NCBI GenBank assembly: GCA_037127315.1
Contig: JBBBDQ010000445.1
Location: forward strand, 2,387,501-2,451,500
From: Ascarosepion bandense
Lineage: Eukaryota > Mollusca > Cephalopoda > Sepiida > Sepiidae
Reading direction: 5' to 3'
DNA: 64,000 nt
Below, piece after piece: positions 54,614 to 63,640 of this stretch. The first letter of the stretch is position 1. The number at the start of each line of letters is the position of its first letter. The notes below the pieces were generated by a model. That model was given only the letters and a program-made list of their open reading frames with translations, did not search any database and was not told where the DNA came from. The translations under genes and the position numbers were made by a program.

Positions 54614-54934
54614 GAAGGAGTGATGCTTGTGCCGTGAAATCTTGGATGCAATTATTTAAACTCTTCTTGTTAATAACTTCATTGTTTTTTTTGTAGATAA
54701 ATAAAGTTCGTCTTCTGACGATTAAGCTGTGAAATTTTGTGTTCATCAATTTCAACTCTTATTAATAACGGCATTAACAGTTCATTCTGTCAAAAACGTC
54801 ATCAAGAGCAGATATGACGTCATTATCACACCGATACCTGTTCTCAGTTGGGATTTTTTTGTGTTGAAGAAAAGTTAATAGTCAAATAAGGCCAAATCAG
54901 ATGATGATTAAAAAAAATTATTTTCTAGTGTGTT
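54614..54934. other. unassigned AT-rich sequence
   Basis: No feature recognised. Confidence 0.4.
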
Positions 54935-55432
54935 TTTATTTGATTTGATTGTTTAGCGGCATATCAACACCTTATGGGTCATTTAATACCAAAATTTAAT
55001 TTTCTTGTGAGCTTTAATTTTATTTGATTGTTGAGCGGTATATCAACTCCTTATGGGTCATTTAATGCCGAAATTTAATTTTCTTGGGAGCTTTGATTTG
55101 ATTTGATTGCTTAGCGGCATGTCAACACTTTCTGGGTCATTTAATCCCGAAATTTAATTTTCATGGGAGTTTTGATTTGATTTGATTGTTTAGCGGCATA
55201 TCAAATCCTTATGGCTCATTTAATGCCGAAATGTAATTTTCTTGGTCGTTTTGATTTGATTTGATTGCTTAGCGGCATGTCAACACTTTATGGGTCATTT
55301 AATCCCGAAATTTAATTTTCTTGGGAGCTTTGATTTGATTTGATTGCTTAACGGCGTATCAACACTTTGTGGGCTATTTAATCCTGAAATTTAATTTTCT
55401 TGTGAGCTTTGATTTGATTTGATTGTTTATTT
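54935..55432 (+). repeat. 79-bp tandem array, about 6 units
   Basis: GATTTGATTGYTTAGCGGCA starts near 54941, 55020, 55099, 55179, 55257 and 55336 (period 79). The rest of the unit is TATCAACACCTTATGGGTCA, TTTAATGCCGAAATTTAATT and TTCTTGGGAGCTTT. Units differ by 5-10%. The origin is not recognised. Confidence 0.93.
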
Positions 55433-55716
55433 GTGAATGCCCTGTGGTTCCTTATAAGGAATCGGCTAGTATTACGATTGTTATTAGATACAGGGAAAAC
55501 AGATACGACACAATGATTCCAAGCCGATGACCAGAGAATGAAGAAAAGGCTGATCAGTGAATGCTGAGTGCTTCCTTAGAAGGAAACGGCTTGTATTATG
55601 AATGCCATACCCCTATATATGCACATGTCTAAGGTTGTGCGCATATTATTTGGCGCATGTGTACATTAATGATAAATGCGCAGACTTAATGAATTTGTAC
55701 GTACAAGTGAACTCTC

Positions 55717-55720
<4 letters not shown>
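55433..55720. other. unassigned sequence with a short repeated motif
   Basis: CTTATAAGGAATCGGCTAGTATTACGA near 55451 and CTTAGAAGGAAACGGCTTGTATTATGA near 55573 are two diverged copies of one motif (each shown here as a consensus position only). Nothing else was seen. Confidence 0.4.

Positions 55721-55721
<1 letters not shown>

Positions 55722-55771
<50 letters not shown>
55722..55771 (+). repeat. (TA)n microsatellite
   Basis: About 25 TA dinucleotides. About 52 bp further, on the minus strand, is AAGAAGTGTCGAAACAAAG, a possible retroposon 3' body that would use the (TA)n as its tail. Confidence 0.93.
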
Positions 55772-55773
<2 letters not shown>

Positions 55774-55933
55774 GAAATTATAACATGAATATGTTACAAT
55801 ATCACTACAAAAGTAGCTACTTTGTTTCGACACTTCTTGTGTCTTGTCAAGTGATGTAGTTTATTTTAAATTGAATGATTTTAAAAGTGTTTTAGTGTTT
55901 CTTTGGACAAGGAATATTATTCCACCCATACTT

Positions 55934-55935
<2 letters not shown>

Positions 55936-55990
<55 letters not shown>
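55936..55990 (+). repeat. (TA)n microsatellite
   Basis: About 27 TA dinucleotides. Confidence 0.95.
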
Positions 55991-55993
<3 letters not shown>

Positions 55994-56293
55994 ATGTCTT
56001 AGTAAGAGTAAGAAAAGATGAAGTTCAAATCCACAATTCGTGGCATTTACTTTTGATAAGTACTCAGTACAAAGAAGAGCAATGTTATTATTGTTATATT
56101 TTTTATCATAAGAATTCTATGTATTAATACCTGAGTCCTTACGTGTGTCACGCGCTAGAAAGAGATATGAACGCACACACAGACACAACAGATTAAAAAT
56201 TGGAACTCCGGACGACATACACATCAACACGCATGATAAATAAAAGAAAACTTCGAACTGGAAATATAAAACGAAAAGAGAATTACTGTCAAA

Positions 56294-56380
<87 letters not shown>
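56294..56380 (+). repeat. compound (ATCT)n(GA)n microsatellite
   Basis: About 14 tetranucleotide repeats ATCT to 56350, then about 15 GA repeats. Confidence 0.95.
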
Positions 56381-56385
<5 letters not shown>

Positions 56386-56572
56386 TTGTACTCATAGCAT
56401 TTTAGTTCTTTAAATAATAATTTCAAACTTTTCCTTTGCTGTCTTAATCTTGATTCTGCTTCAAGTAAAAGAAAACTTTCCATCAGTTTATTTTTATTTA
56501 TTTTATCAAATCGGTCCTTAAATTCTCGCTGTGAACAACACAGCAAGTCGTAGTCTTTATATCATAACACAG

Positions 56573-56960
56573 TAGTACCTACCTACACTACCGGCCATAA
56601 TTATTAGGCCACCTCAGATTTAAAAAAAAAATGATGTATTTCATACTATTTTTCAGTATTTCTTGCCAAGTGAATAATTGTAAATGAAAATAGAATGGTT
56701 CTTTTGTTAATGAATTTATAAATATTTAATAATTACGTATATTGCAGTTTCATCAAGGAAAGAATGAAGAAACTTTAGGGTGATTTGGACAAGTTCATCT
56801 TTGCTTCCGTGTTGTGTAATATTTTGCAAAATAATAATAACAAAAGAACCATTCTATTTTCTTTTGGCAATAAATTCTAAAAATAGTATGAAATACATCA
56901 TTTCTTTTAAAAAAACTTGGGTGGCCTAATAATTATAGACGTTAGTGTAGGTACCTACTT
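56573..56960. mobile_element. foldback MITE with ends like Tc1/mariner
   Basis: TACACTACCGGCCATAATTA at the left is inverted at the right (TAATTATAGACGTTAGTGTA, partly diverged). The complementarity continues through TTAGGCCACC, GATGTATTTCATACTATTTT and AATAGAATGGTTCTTTTGTT, giving arms of more than 100 bp around a middle of about 150 bp. It carries no coding frame. Confidence 0.82.
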
Positions 56961-57045
56961 GTGCCACGCTTTTGTTGTAATGAATGAAATTAAATGTATT
57001 TTGTAAATTATATTTTGCATTATATTTCCGAAGAAAATCATTGCA

Positions 57046-57252
57046 ATGGAAGAAAGAATAAGACAACAAGGAGAGGCAGGAAGGGAACGACAGAGAAGAA
57101 GACGAGAACGATTACGAGCAGAAGAGAGACAAGCAATCCGTAAACATAAAAGAGGACGAATCCAAGCGAGGAGGAATGATATGAAAGAAGAAGAAGTAGA
57201 ACTTTATTGTTATTGCAATATTGTGCTAAAGTTGTTAAGTTCAAATATTTAA
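57046..57252 (+). CDS. short Arg/Glu-rich open frame, uncertain
   Basis: A 68-codon frame starting MEERIRQQGEAGRERQRRRR with ERLRAEERQAIRKHKRGRIQ after it: highly charged and probably helical for the first 50 residues, then an unrelated tail. Arg/Glu-rich amino ends of this kind occur in some mobile-element proteins (for example Helitron-type), but no second motif supports that. It may be chance in purine-rich DNA. Confidence 0.2.
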   Translation: MEERIRQQGEAGRERQRRRRERLRAEERQAIRKHKRGRIQARRNDMKEEEVELYCYCNIVLKLLSSNI

Positions 57253-57429
57253 TGACACAACTGGAATTTCTACGGATATTTTATTGCCATAGAATTTGCC
57301 ACGTTCTTATTCAATCATTAACTGGAGAATCAATATTCGTCAGCATATTAAAATAAAAAAAAAACTTTGAAATTTTCGCAAGTTAAAACTAGTAATAATA
57401 AAAACAAAATTATAAAAATATTGCAATAG

Positions 57430-57431
<2 letters not shown>

Positions 57432-57485
<54 letters not shown>
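57432..57485 (+). repeat. (TA)n microsatellite
   Basis: About 27 TA dinucleotides at the 3' side of the minus-strand retroposon that follows. Confidence 0.95.
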
Positions 57486-57490
<5 letters not shown>

Positions 57491-57648
57491 TAGTTAGTAG
57501 TCTAGTCTAGTGATCCGCAGACAGATCTGTTTCGCTGTATCACAGTTCATCAGTACGGTTAGACTCCGATTGTTTTTTAAACCAGGATTGAAACCCGACC
57601 GAATTGGCGTCAGTCGGCGATTTTACCTCTGAGCTATGGGCGCTCGGT
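57486..57648 (-). mobile_element. second tRNA-headed SINE family (SINE-2)
   Basis: The minus strand starts GAGCGCCCATAGCTCAGAGG, a tRNA-like 5' part with box A (TAGCTCAGAGGTAAAA). The later GGTCGGGTTTCAATCCTGG contains a box B. The body has AACTGTGATACAGCGAAACA and GATCTGTCTGCGGATCACTA, and the 3' tail is (TA)n. It differs from SINE-1 in head, body and tail. Confidence 0.75.
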
Positions 57649-57745
57649 AGAAGGAGGCAGACTTTTTAGCGTGTATATTATCATTATACACGCCCAACAG
57701 CTGAGAGTGTTCTAATTCATGCGTAGATGCCAGAGTAGCTACTGG

Positions 57746-57747
<2 letters not shown>

Positions 57748-57777
<30 letters not shown>
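57748..57777 (+). repeat. (TG)n microsatellite
   Basis: About 15 TG dinucleotides. Confidence 0.95.
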
Positions 57778-57779
<2 letters not shown>

Positions 57780-58284
57780 ACCATGCGTTCTTCAGACCGC
57801 ATATTCTTTCTTATTTGAGACACGGTTTTTAATTCGGATACTGATGATGAATTTCAAGACAACGATATTTTGCCACCGGCCATGTATTAATAGAAAATCA
57901 AGAGTCAATGAAAAAATGGCCACACAAGCCTCGTTCTTGTTTTTCGCAAAATTTATTAAAAGTTGATTTTTTGATGTGTTTTGATAATAAAACATTTCTT
58001 TTTTTTGACCTAGTTATTTAATTTCTTTCTTTTTTTTTGTTGTTGTCGAAACTTATTTTAAGCGAGTAAATGCTACATATGGGCTAGTAAGCCAATTTAG
58101 AACATCTTGATTGATTTGTGCAGTAAAGTTTGTTTAAACGAAATGCCGTATTCACTTTTAAAAGATCCATCGTTCACTAAAATCTGTTTTTGACAAATTC
58201 TTTAATGCGACAACATTAACGTTCTGTTGCGATATGTTTCTGATGTAAAATGCAAAATTCGGTGCATTTTTACATTTTTTTGTT
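57778..58284. other. unassigned sequence
   Basis: AT-rich, with T runs near 57998 and 58025. No feature recognised. Confidence 0.4.
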
Positions 58285-58530
58285 TTATCTTCAGGACGTA
58301 GGCGATCATGGCCTTCCACATCTCCTTATCCCTAGCGGCTCTTAGCACGGTTTCTCCTGTTAACCCACTCAAACCCCACTCTTGTTTCAGCACCTTAATA
58401 TGTTACGTGTTTCTTTCCCCTGTCTCTCTTTTTTTCTATCTGACCCGTGAATATCAGATTCCCCCCTTCCTCATTACATGTCCCAGGAAATGAGCTGTCT
58501 TTTCTTGAATTTTAACTATTTTGTGATCTA
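58285..58530 (-). mobile_element. LINE-B 3' end
   Basis: The minus strand encodes the terminal WKAMIAYVLK (58290-58320), GLSGLTGETVLRAARDKEM upstream and, near 58470-58500, FLGHVMRK-like codons (CATTTCCTGGGACATGTAAT). It is cut at 58530 by the TA target of a DNA transposon. Confidence 0.78.
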
Positions 58531-59514
58531 CAATGGAACTTGTCGTATGCGACCACCCCACTGCCATAAAAGTGGTCGCATACGACAGGTGGTCGCTCAC
58601 TAAAGGCTCATAATCATGACCTATTTACGCCAGGAACGTATGTTCTACTCATCAAAATGTACATATTAGAATTTTACCATGTAATCTGGTAACAAATAAA
58701 TGAGAACCTAAGAAAATGGCCTAACTTTAAAGAAATCTATTCAGCATAATTCATTTTAAAATTTTAAAAACCGTATTTACAACGGTCAACAAGAGACCAA
58801 AATATTTATTCACAAAAATTATTTATTAAGTGGACTTAAAAAAAGTATACGGTTTCAATTTTTTTTCTTAGAAGTGAGTGATAGCAAAAGAGAACCTGCG
58901 ATAATACATGGAAAAAATACAAAAAAACTGACAGCGATCGTGGATGGGGGGAAGAGTAACAGAGAGATAGAGATAGATATACCCAGATAGAAATAGAGTA
59001 GATAGATACACAAAAAAATAAAGGAACGAAAGAGTTAGACATTTAAGAAATGGACATGATTGTGATTTTCCCAATCCCTGAAGTTATCCAAGTCACTACA
59101 GAGACTGCGATAAATCCCTTGAACATGTCAAATGCAATACATGTTGTACAAAAAAGACGATGTTTGATCGTGAGGTGAACTCAAGCAATGTACATTTCAA
59201 CAAGAAATAACAGTTTGATACAACACTACAATAACAAAACAATGAGGAAGTGTTCCTGACTTAAATCAAATCAAAATGAAACATATTACTCATTTAGTTT
59301 CTCCTAATTTAGAAGTTCGCATTGTACGACTAAAATTGATTTTAAAGCGGTCGCTTGATCAGTGATTTTCACTCGTTGATGTTAGTTGCTGGTCGCGTTC
59401 TCGAGATTGTCGCTCACTAAGGGTCAATTAACATTAGCATCCGTGTATTAAAAAAACGGTTGTCAACAACAGGCGGACGCTGACGAAGATGGTTGTATAG
59501 GGCAGGTTCCATTG
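58531..59514. mobile_element. 984-bp DNA transposon with TA target, pogo/mariner-like
   Basis: TA flanks both ends (58529-58530, 59515-59516). The inverted ends match in 19 of 24 bases: CAATGGAACTTGTCGTATGC at the left and, reversed, CAATGGAACCTGCCCTATAC at the right. The left end also forms a hairpin by itself: TGTCGTATGCGACCAC (58541-58556) is perfectly inverted at 58572-58587. GGTCGCTCACTAA appears at 58592 and GTCGCTCACTAAG near 59410. No transposase motif was found, so it is non-autonomous or very decayed. Confidence 0.75.
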
Positions 59515-59653
59515 TATTTTAAATTGTAGAACATTATGTTATATGCTTTCTTTAGAAAGGCACACATGGTTGGTTCGTACATTGCAGTCTGTTTTAAGCA
59601 ATTGTGATTTTTTAAACGTAGTTTAGATGTGGCACAAGGCCGAAAATGATGGA

Positions 59654-59738
59654 GCACCCACTAAGGATCGAATTCATTACTCAGTCGTAATCGTTCTAAC
59701 GAGACAAGCTTGCTAACCGTTACACCACGTGGAGGTGC
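59654..59738 (-). pseudogene. tRNA-like sequence
   Basis: The minus strand starts GCACCTCCACGTGGTGTAAC and has GGTTAGCAAGC (box A-like), then GAATTCGATCC (box B-like) and ends GGGTGC, which pairs with the start. The T-stem is weak and no clear anticodon arm forms. It is better read as a tRNA-derived retroposon head or pseudogene. The neighbouring TTTAGATGTGGCACAAGGCC is common in mollusc SINEs (recollection). Confidence 0.4.
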
Positions 59739-59747
59739 CTAAGTTTT

Positions 59748-60103
59748 AAATAAATGCAGCCCTCACTTCTACTCCATCAGCTTCTTTTCTCGCACTTCCC
59801 GCCTGTGAAACTCGCTTCTATATTCTTGCTTTCCTGACGGCTACAACCTCCAGGAATTTAAATGCAATGTCAATTCCCATCTCTTAACCACTTGACTCTA
59901 GTTCTTTCTGCATTACCCTGTATATCTTTTTCTCTCTCTCTACCTTTGCAACTGTCATCACACCTGTATTTCCATCCTTCTCTTGCTCCTTTCTAACTGG
60001 TTCGTCTTTCTCCTTACTCTCCTCCTATCAAATCTTTTTACTCTTATGTAGCCCATGTACATCAGTGGCGTTACCGCCTTGCTAGGGGTGAAACGATAAA
60101 AAA
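59748..60103 (+). mobile_element. LINE-A 3' end
   Basis: CTTCTACTCCATCAGCTTCT and CGCACTTCCCGCCTGTGAAA (FYSISFFSRTSRL-like codons), ATTTAAATGCAATGTCAATT (EFKCNVN), pyrimidine-rich UTR, then ACATCAGTGGCGTTACCGCC, TTGCTAGGGGTGAAACGATA and an A tail. It is the cleanest LINE-A 3' terminus in the window. Confidence 0.88.
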
Positions 60104-60312
60104 AACCCAACCATAAATGTCTGAAGATTATGTGCCTGGTTTCATGGTGGAGGTGAAGACCAAGGCCAGATTATGACCATTTGGGGTCCCCTAGGCTAAT
60201 GAAATTATTGCCTCCCTTCTCAGCCGGAGCAATTCTCTAACGCACCTACGCCTGTATTGAATATTCCTTACTCGTGGTATATTTTAGCGGCATATAAAGG
60301 CAGGTAATCTTT
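60104..60312. other. unassigned sequence
   Basis: GGTCCCCTAGGCTAATGAAA near 60185 is GC-richer than its surroundings but matches no element recognised here. Confidence 0.35.
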
Positions 60313-60629
60313 AGATGTGCGTTGTCGTGCAGTGGATATCGGCTCGGAACGACAAATCGGGGATCCGAGTTAGAATTCCGGTTGAATTCCTTGCATTCAC
60401 TTACGCACAAATACCCTTGGGAAAAATATTAATCCATCTCTTTCCTCATATTATGGGTTAAATAATTAAACAGATTGGGTTCTATAGCCTAGGCTGGCAA
60501 CCAGTCTACCACAGAAAGTAATGGCAATCTACTGCGGGATAATCTTCTGCTCTGTCAGTCATGTCTCTTTCGAGACATGATCGCCCAAGCGTGTATCACG
60601 TATGGCGCTTAACTGATTAACTGACTGTC
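60313..60629 (+). mobile_element. SINE-1 copy
   Basis: Full-length: AGATGTGCGTTGTCGTGCAG head, ATCGGCTCGGAACGACAAAT, box-B-like GAGTTAGAATTCCG, body, the intact ATGTCTCTTTCGAGACATGA hairpin, GTGTATCACGTATGGCGC and a terminal CTGATTAACTGACTG. Confidence 0.9.
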
Positions 60630-61032
60630 ATCGGCAGTGTTATGGTTTCTTAGTCACAGTCAAACTAAATCGTTGCCGTTCCAAAGATCCAATGGAAGAT
60701 CTATGAAGATTACGACTAGAAGATTAGCCACATTTTTAACTTCAATTGTAATTCCTTTGTCCAAACGAATTATGATAATCAGAAAACTCTTCCTCATTAT
60801 CTAAAATGGCTTCGTGATTATTAACATTGCCCATTATTATTATTGTGTCATTTTTCATCATAATTCGATTTCTGCTATGGTCGCACTACCTACCAAGTCT
60901 GCAGAAAGACATAAGGCAGGTTGTGGTGTGTTGTTATGACTCCATTGCATGTTTTTCCTTTCTCCCATAACATCCATAGACAAAATTCTCCCTAGTGGGT
61001 GGGCTGTACTTAACAAGACAATTTTTTGTATA

Positions 61033-61232
61033 TCTTGGAGTAGATAGACTAAACTATCGCCCGGTTCACACTCCACCCACGTCTATTGAACAGGTGAAGA
61101 GGCTCATCCCTTGTTTCCTGTTTAGGATGCGGTTTCCGGTTTTCTCTTTTCCAATCTTTTCACTCCTATGTAGCCCCCTGCACATCAGTGGCCTTACCGC
61201 CTTGCTCGGGGTGATATGATTAAAAAAAATAT
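61033..61232 (+). mobile_element. short element with the LINE-A tail (SINE-3), copy 1
   Basis: GGAGTAGATAGACTAAACTA, TCGCCCGGTTCACACTCCAC (with a box-B-like GGTTCACACTC), CTATTGAACAGG, then GCACATCAGTGGCCTTACCG and CCTTGCTCGGGGTGATATGA with an A tail. The last 60 bp equal the LINE-A 3' end. It interrupts LINE-C between TATATCTT and TATCTCTT, a likely imperfect 8-bp target duplication. Confidence 0.78.
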
Positions 61233-62391
61233 CTCTTAAGCTGGGGTTTCCAGGGATTCTTTCAATGTGTTGTTTTGTTCCATTTTTTTTTGTCATTCTA
61301 AGTGCACCTAGTACTTGTACTATTGTTGTTTTCAATTTCCACATTTTTCTCATTTTAATCGCCAGGTCTTTATATTTTGATAGTTTTTCGAATTCTTTGG
61401 TTGCTATGTGACAATCCACTCTATCGTGACGATTTTTATATTCATTTGGGGAAATTACAGAACATCCTGAGATTAGATGGTCTATTGTTTCTTGGTGTTT
61501 ATCACAGAACCTGCATTTTGGATCCACATTATTATGTATAATATTTGCTTGAAAGTTCCTAGCGAAAAGACTTTGGTCTTGCGCTGCAAGAATAAAGCCT
61601 TCAGTCTCAGACTTTAATCCAGATGCACGTAACCATCGATGAGTATTAACTTTATCAACATTGGATTTATTGGCACGTTCTGGATATTAGCCATGCAGAG
61701 GTTTGTCTTGCCAGCGTTGTTTCATCTGTTCAAGAGCTTTATCTTTGGCTTTCATTTTCATATTTTTTGCTGCAATATTTGGTTCTTGGCTTCTGTTTTG
61801 ATTTTTTACAGACTCTACTAATTGTAAATCTTGTTTGTATTTACTGCCTTCTTTCATTATTGAATATATTTACTTTCTGTTTTCATGTTGTTTGACTAAT
61901 TGTATCATCCAGTCCTTTGTTGTTTCTATGTATGCTAGTAAGCACAATAGTTGTCTTGTATGACAATTCTAACTGAATAAGACTTCTTCCACCTTCTTTA
62001 CGGAGTATGTATAGACGGTCTACATCAGCCTTTGGATGATGCATCTTATGCTTAGAAAGGAGCTTTCTTGTCTTAGAATCCATTCGTTTGATGTCGTTTA
62101 GAGTCCAGTTTAAGATGTTGAAACTATATTGGACAACTGGGATTGCAAGGTTATTAATGGCCATAATTCTGTTCTGAGAATTCAATTTTTATTTTTTTAT
62201 GGTGAATTCTTTCACTCTCATTTATACCTAGGTATTTTTAAGCTTCTTCTTGCTCTAAATCATTTATTGTTACAGCAGGGTCTAAGCTAATTGAGGATGT
62301 TTGTTATAGTGATCATCGTTAAACTGTAGCTTAGCACATTTATTCAAATTGAATTTCCTTCCAATGTCTTCACTGAAGCATTTTACAGTGT

Positions 62392-62456
62392 GCAGAAGAC
62401 CTTCCAGCTCATTATCATTCTTATCATACATGACAATGAGCTAGAAGGTCTTCTGC
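62392..62456. repeat. foldback at the 5' end of the LINE-C copy
   Basis: GCAGAAGACCTTCCAGCTCA and TGAGCTAGAAGGTCTTCTGC are inverted copies with one mismatch (22-bp arms, about 20-bp loop), next to an (ATT)n run. Confidence 0.85.
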
Positions 62457-62459
62457 AAA

Positions 62460-62490
62460 ATTATTATTATTATTATTATTATTATTATTT
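62460..62490 (+). repeat. (ATT)n microsatellite
   Basis: About 10 ATT repeats. Confidence 0.93.
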
Positions 62491-62547
62491 CGAAATATTG
62501 TTGAACATTATTAAAGACAGTGTCTTTTCTTTTTGTTTTCTTAAATT

Positions 62548-62746
62548 GGAGTAGATAGATCTATCTATCGCCCGGTTCACACTCCACCCTCGTCTATTGA
62601 ACAGGTTAAGAGGCTCATCCCTTGTTCCCTGTTTAGGAGGTGGTTTCCAGCTTTCTCTTTTCCAATCTTTTCACAATTACATAGCCCCCTGCACATCAGT
62701 GTCGTTACCACCTTGCTCGGGGTGATACGATTAAAAAAAAATCGTG
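62548..62746 (+). mobile_element. short element with the LINE-A tail (SINE-3), copy 2
   Basis: Same layout as 61033-61232: GGAGTAGATAGATCTATCTA, TCGCCCGGTTCACACTCCAC, TCTATTGAACAGG, then GCACATCAGTGTCGTTACCA and CCTTGCTCGGGGTGATACGA with an A tail. The two copies differ at roughly one base in ten. Confidence 0.78.
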
Positions 62747-62794
62747 CTCTTCTCTAAGTGTTGAAAAATATAGGAAAAGTCAGGTCAAATATTT

Positions 62795-62815
62795 TTATTT
62801 ACTTATTTATTTATT

Positions 62816-62872
<57 letters not shown>

Positions 62873-62873
62873 T
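62795..62873 (+). repeat. compound (TTTA)n(TTA)n microsatellite
   Basis: About 7 TTTA-type repeats followed by about 17 TTA/ATT repeats. Confidence 0.95.
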
Positions 62874-63640
62874 TGTTATTTTTCATCATATTTCGATTTC
62901 TACTATGGTTGCACTACCTACCAAGTCTGTGGGAAGACTTAAGGCAGGTCGTGGCGTGTTATTATGGCTCCATTTCATGTTTTTTTCTATCTTCCCCATC
63001 ATCCCTAGCGTTACATAGACAAGGTTCTCCTTAGTGTGTGGGCTGTACTTAACAAAACAATTTTTTGTATGTCTCTTAAGCTTGGGTTTCCAGAGATTCT
63101 TTCAATGTGTTGTTTTGTTTCATTTTTTATCATTCCAAGTGCACCTACTATCACTGCCACGATTATTGTTTTCAATATCCACATTTTTTTCTATTTCAAT
63201 TTCTAGGTCTTTATATTTTGACAGTTTTTTGAATTCCTTGGTTGCTATGTTACAATCCGCTGGACAAGCCATATCAATTAATAGGCAAGTTTTTTTTCTT
63301 TCTGGTTTTTAGCAATAATGTCCGGCCTGTTTGTTTCAATTTTTCTGTCGGTGTAGATGGTGTAGTCCCATAGAATAGTGACATCTTCTATTTCTGTAAC
63401 CAGGGCTGGGTGGTGTTAATACCAGTGTTTGTTTACATATTTTCCATATTGTTTGCACATTGTTTAATGTAAATATTGCCCCACTCTATCGTGACGATTT
63501 TTATATTTATTTGGGCAATTACAGAACATCCTAAGATTAGATGGTCTATTGTTTCTTGGTATTTATTACAGAACCTGCATTTTGGATCTATAGTGGCTTG
63601 CTTGTTTATCTATTCCTTTTCTACTAGTAGTGGGAGTCCG
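62874..63640 (-). mobile_element. LINE-C copy, C-terminal region and 3' UTR
   Basis: Minus strand: the zinc-knuckle region lies at 63545-63590 (GCATTTTGGATC on the plus strand), NxHDRV near 63480-63495, then the segment lost from the 61-kb copy (about 63258-63481) and the KFKKLSKYKDLEIEI-like block near 63205-63250. The 3' UTR runs left to about 62880. Frameshifts and stops are frequent. Confidence 0.78.

Larger units (their letters stand above)
60850..62456 (-). mobile_element. LINE-C copy
   Basis: From right to left on the minus strand: NELEGLLHTVKCFSEDIGRK (62350-62410), MAINNLAIPVVQYSFNILNW (62090-62170), KMHHPKADVDRLYILRKEGG (61985-62050), the CRFCDKHQETIDHLISGC zinc knuckle (61460-61515), EFEKLSKYKDLAIKMRKMW, then a 3' UTR to about 60860. 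Compared with the copies at 28.5 and 63.3 kb, about 220 bp after NRHDRV is missing, so the protein joins NRHDRV straight to the EFEKLSKYKD block. A 200-bp LINE-A-tailed element interrupts the 3' part. Confidence 0.82.

Noticed and set aside
57046..57252. Helitron protein start
   Set aside because: An Arg/Glu-rich stretch alone is not diagnostic. No Rep or helicase motif follows and no CTRR hairpin end was found.
59654..59738. Functional tRNA gene
   Set aside because: Weak T-stem and no clear anticodon arm. Probably tRNA-derived.
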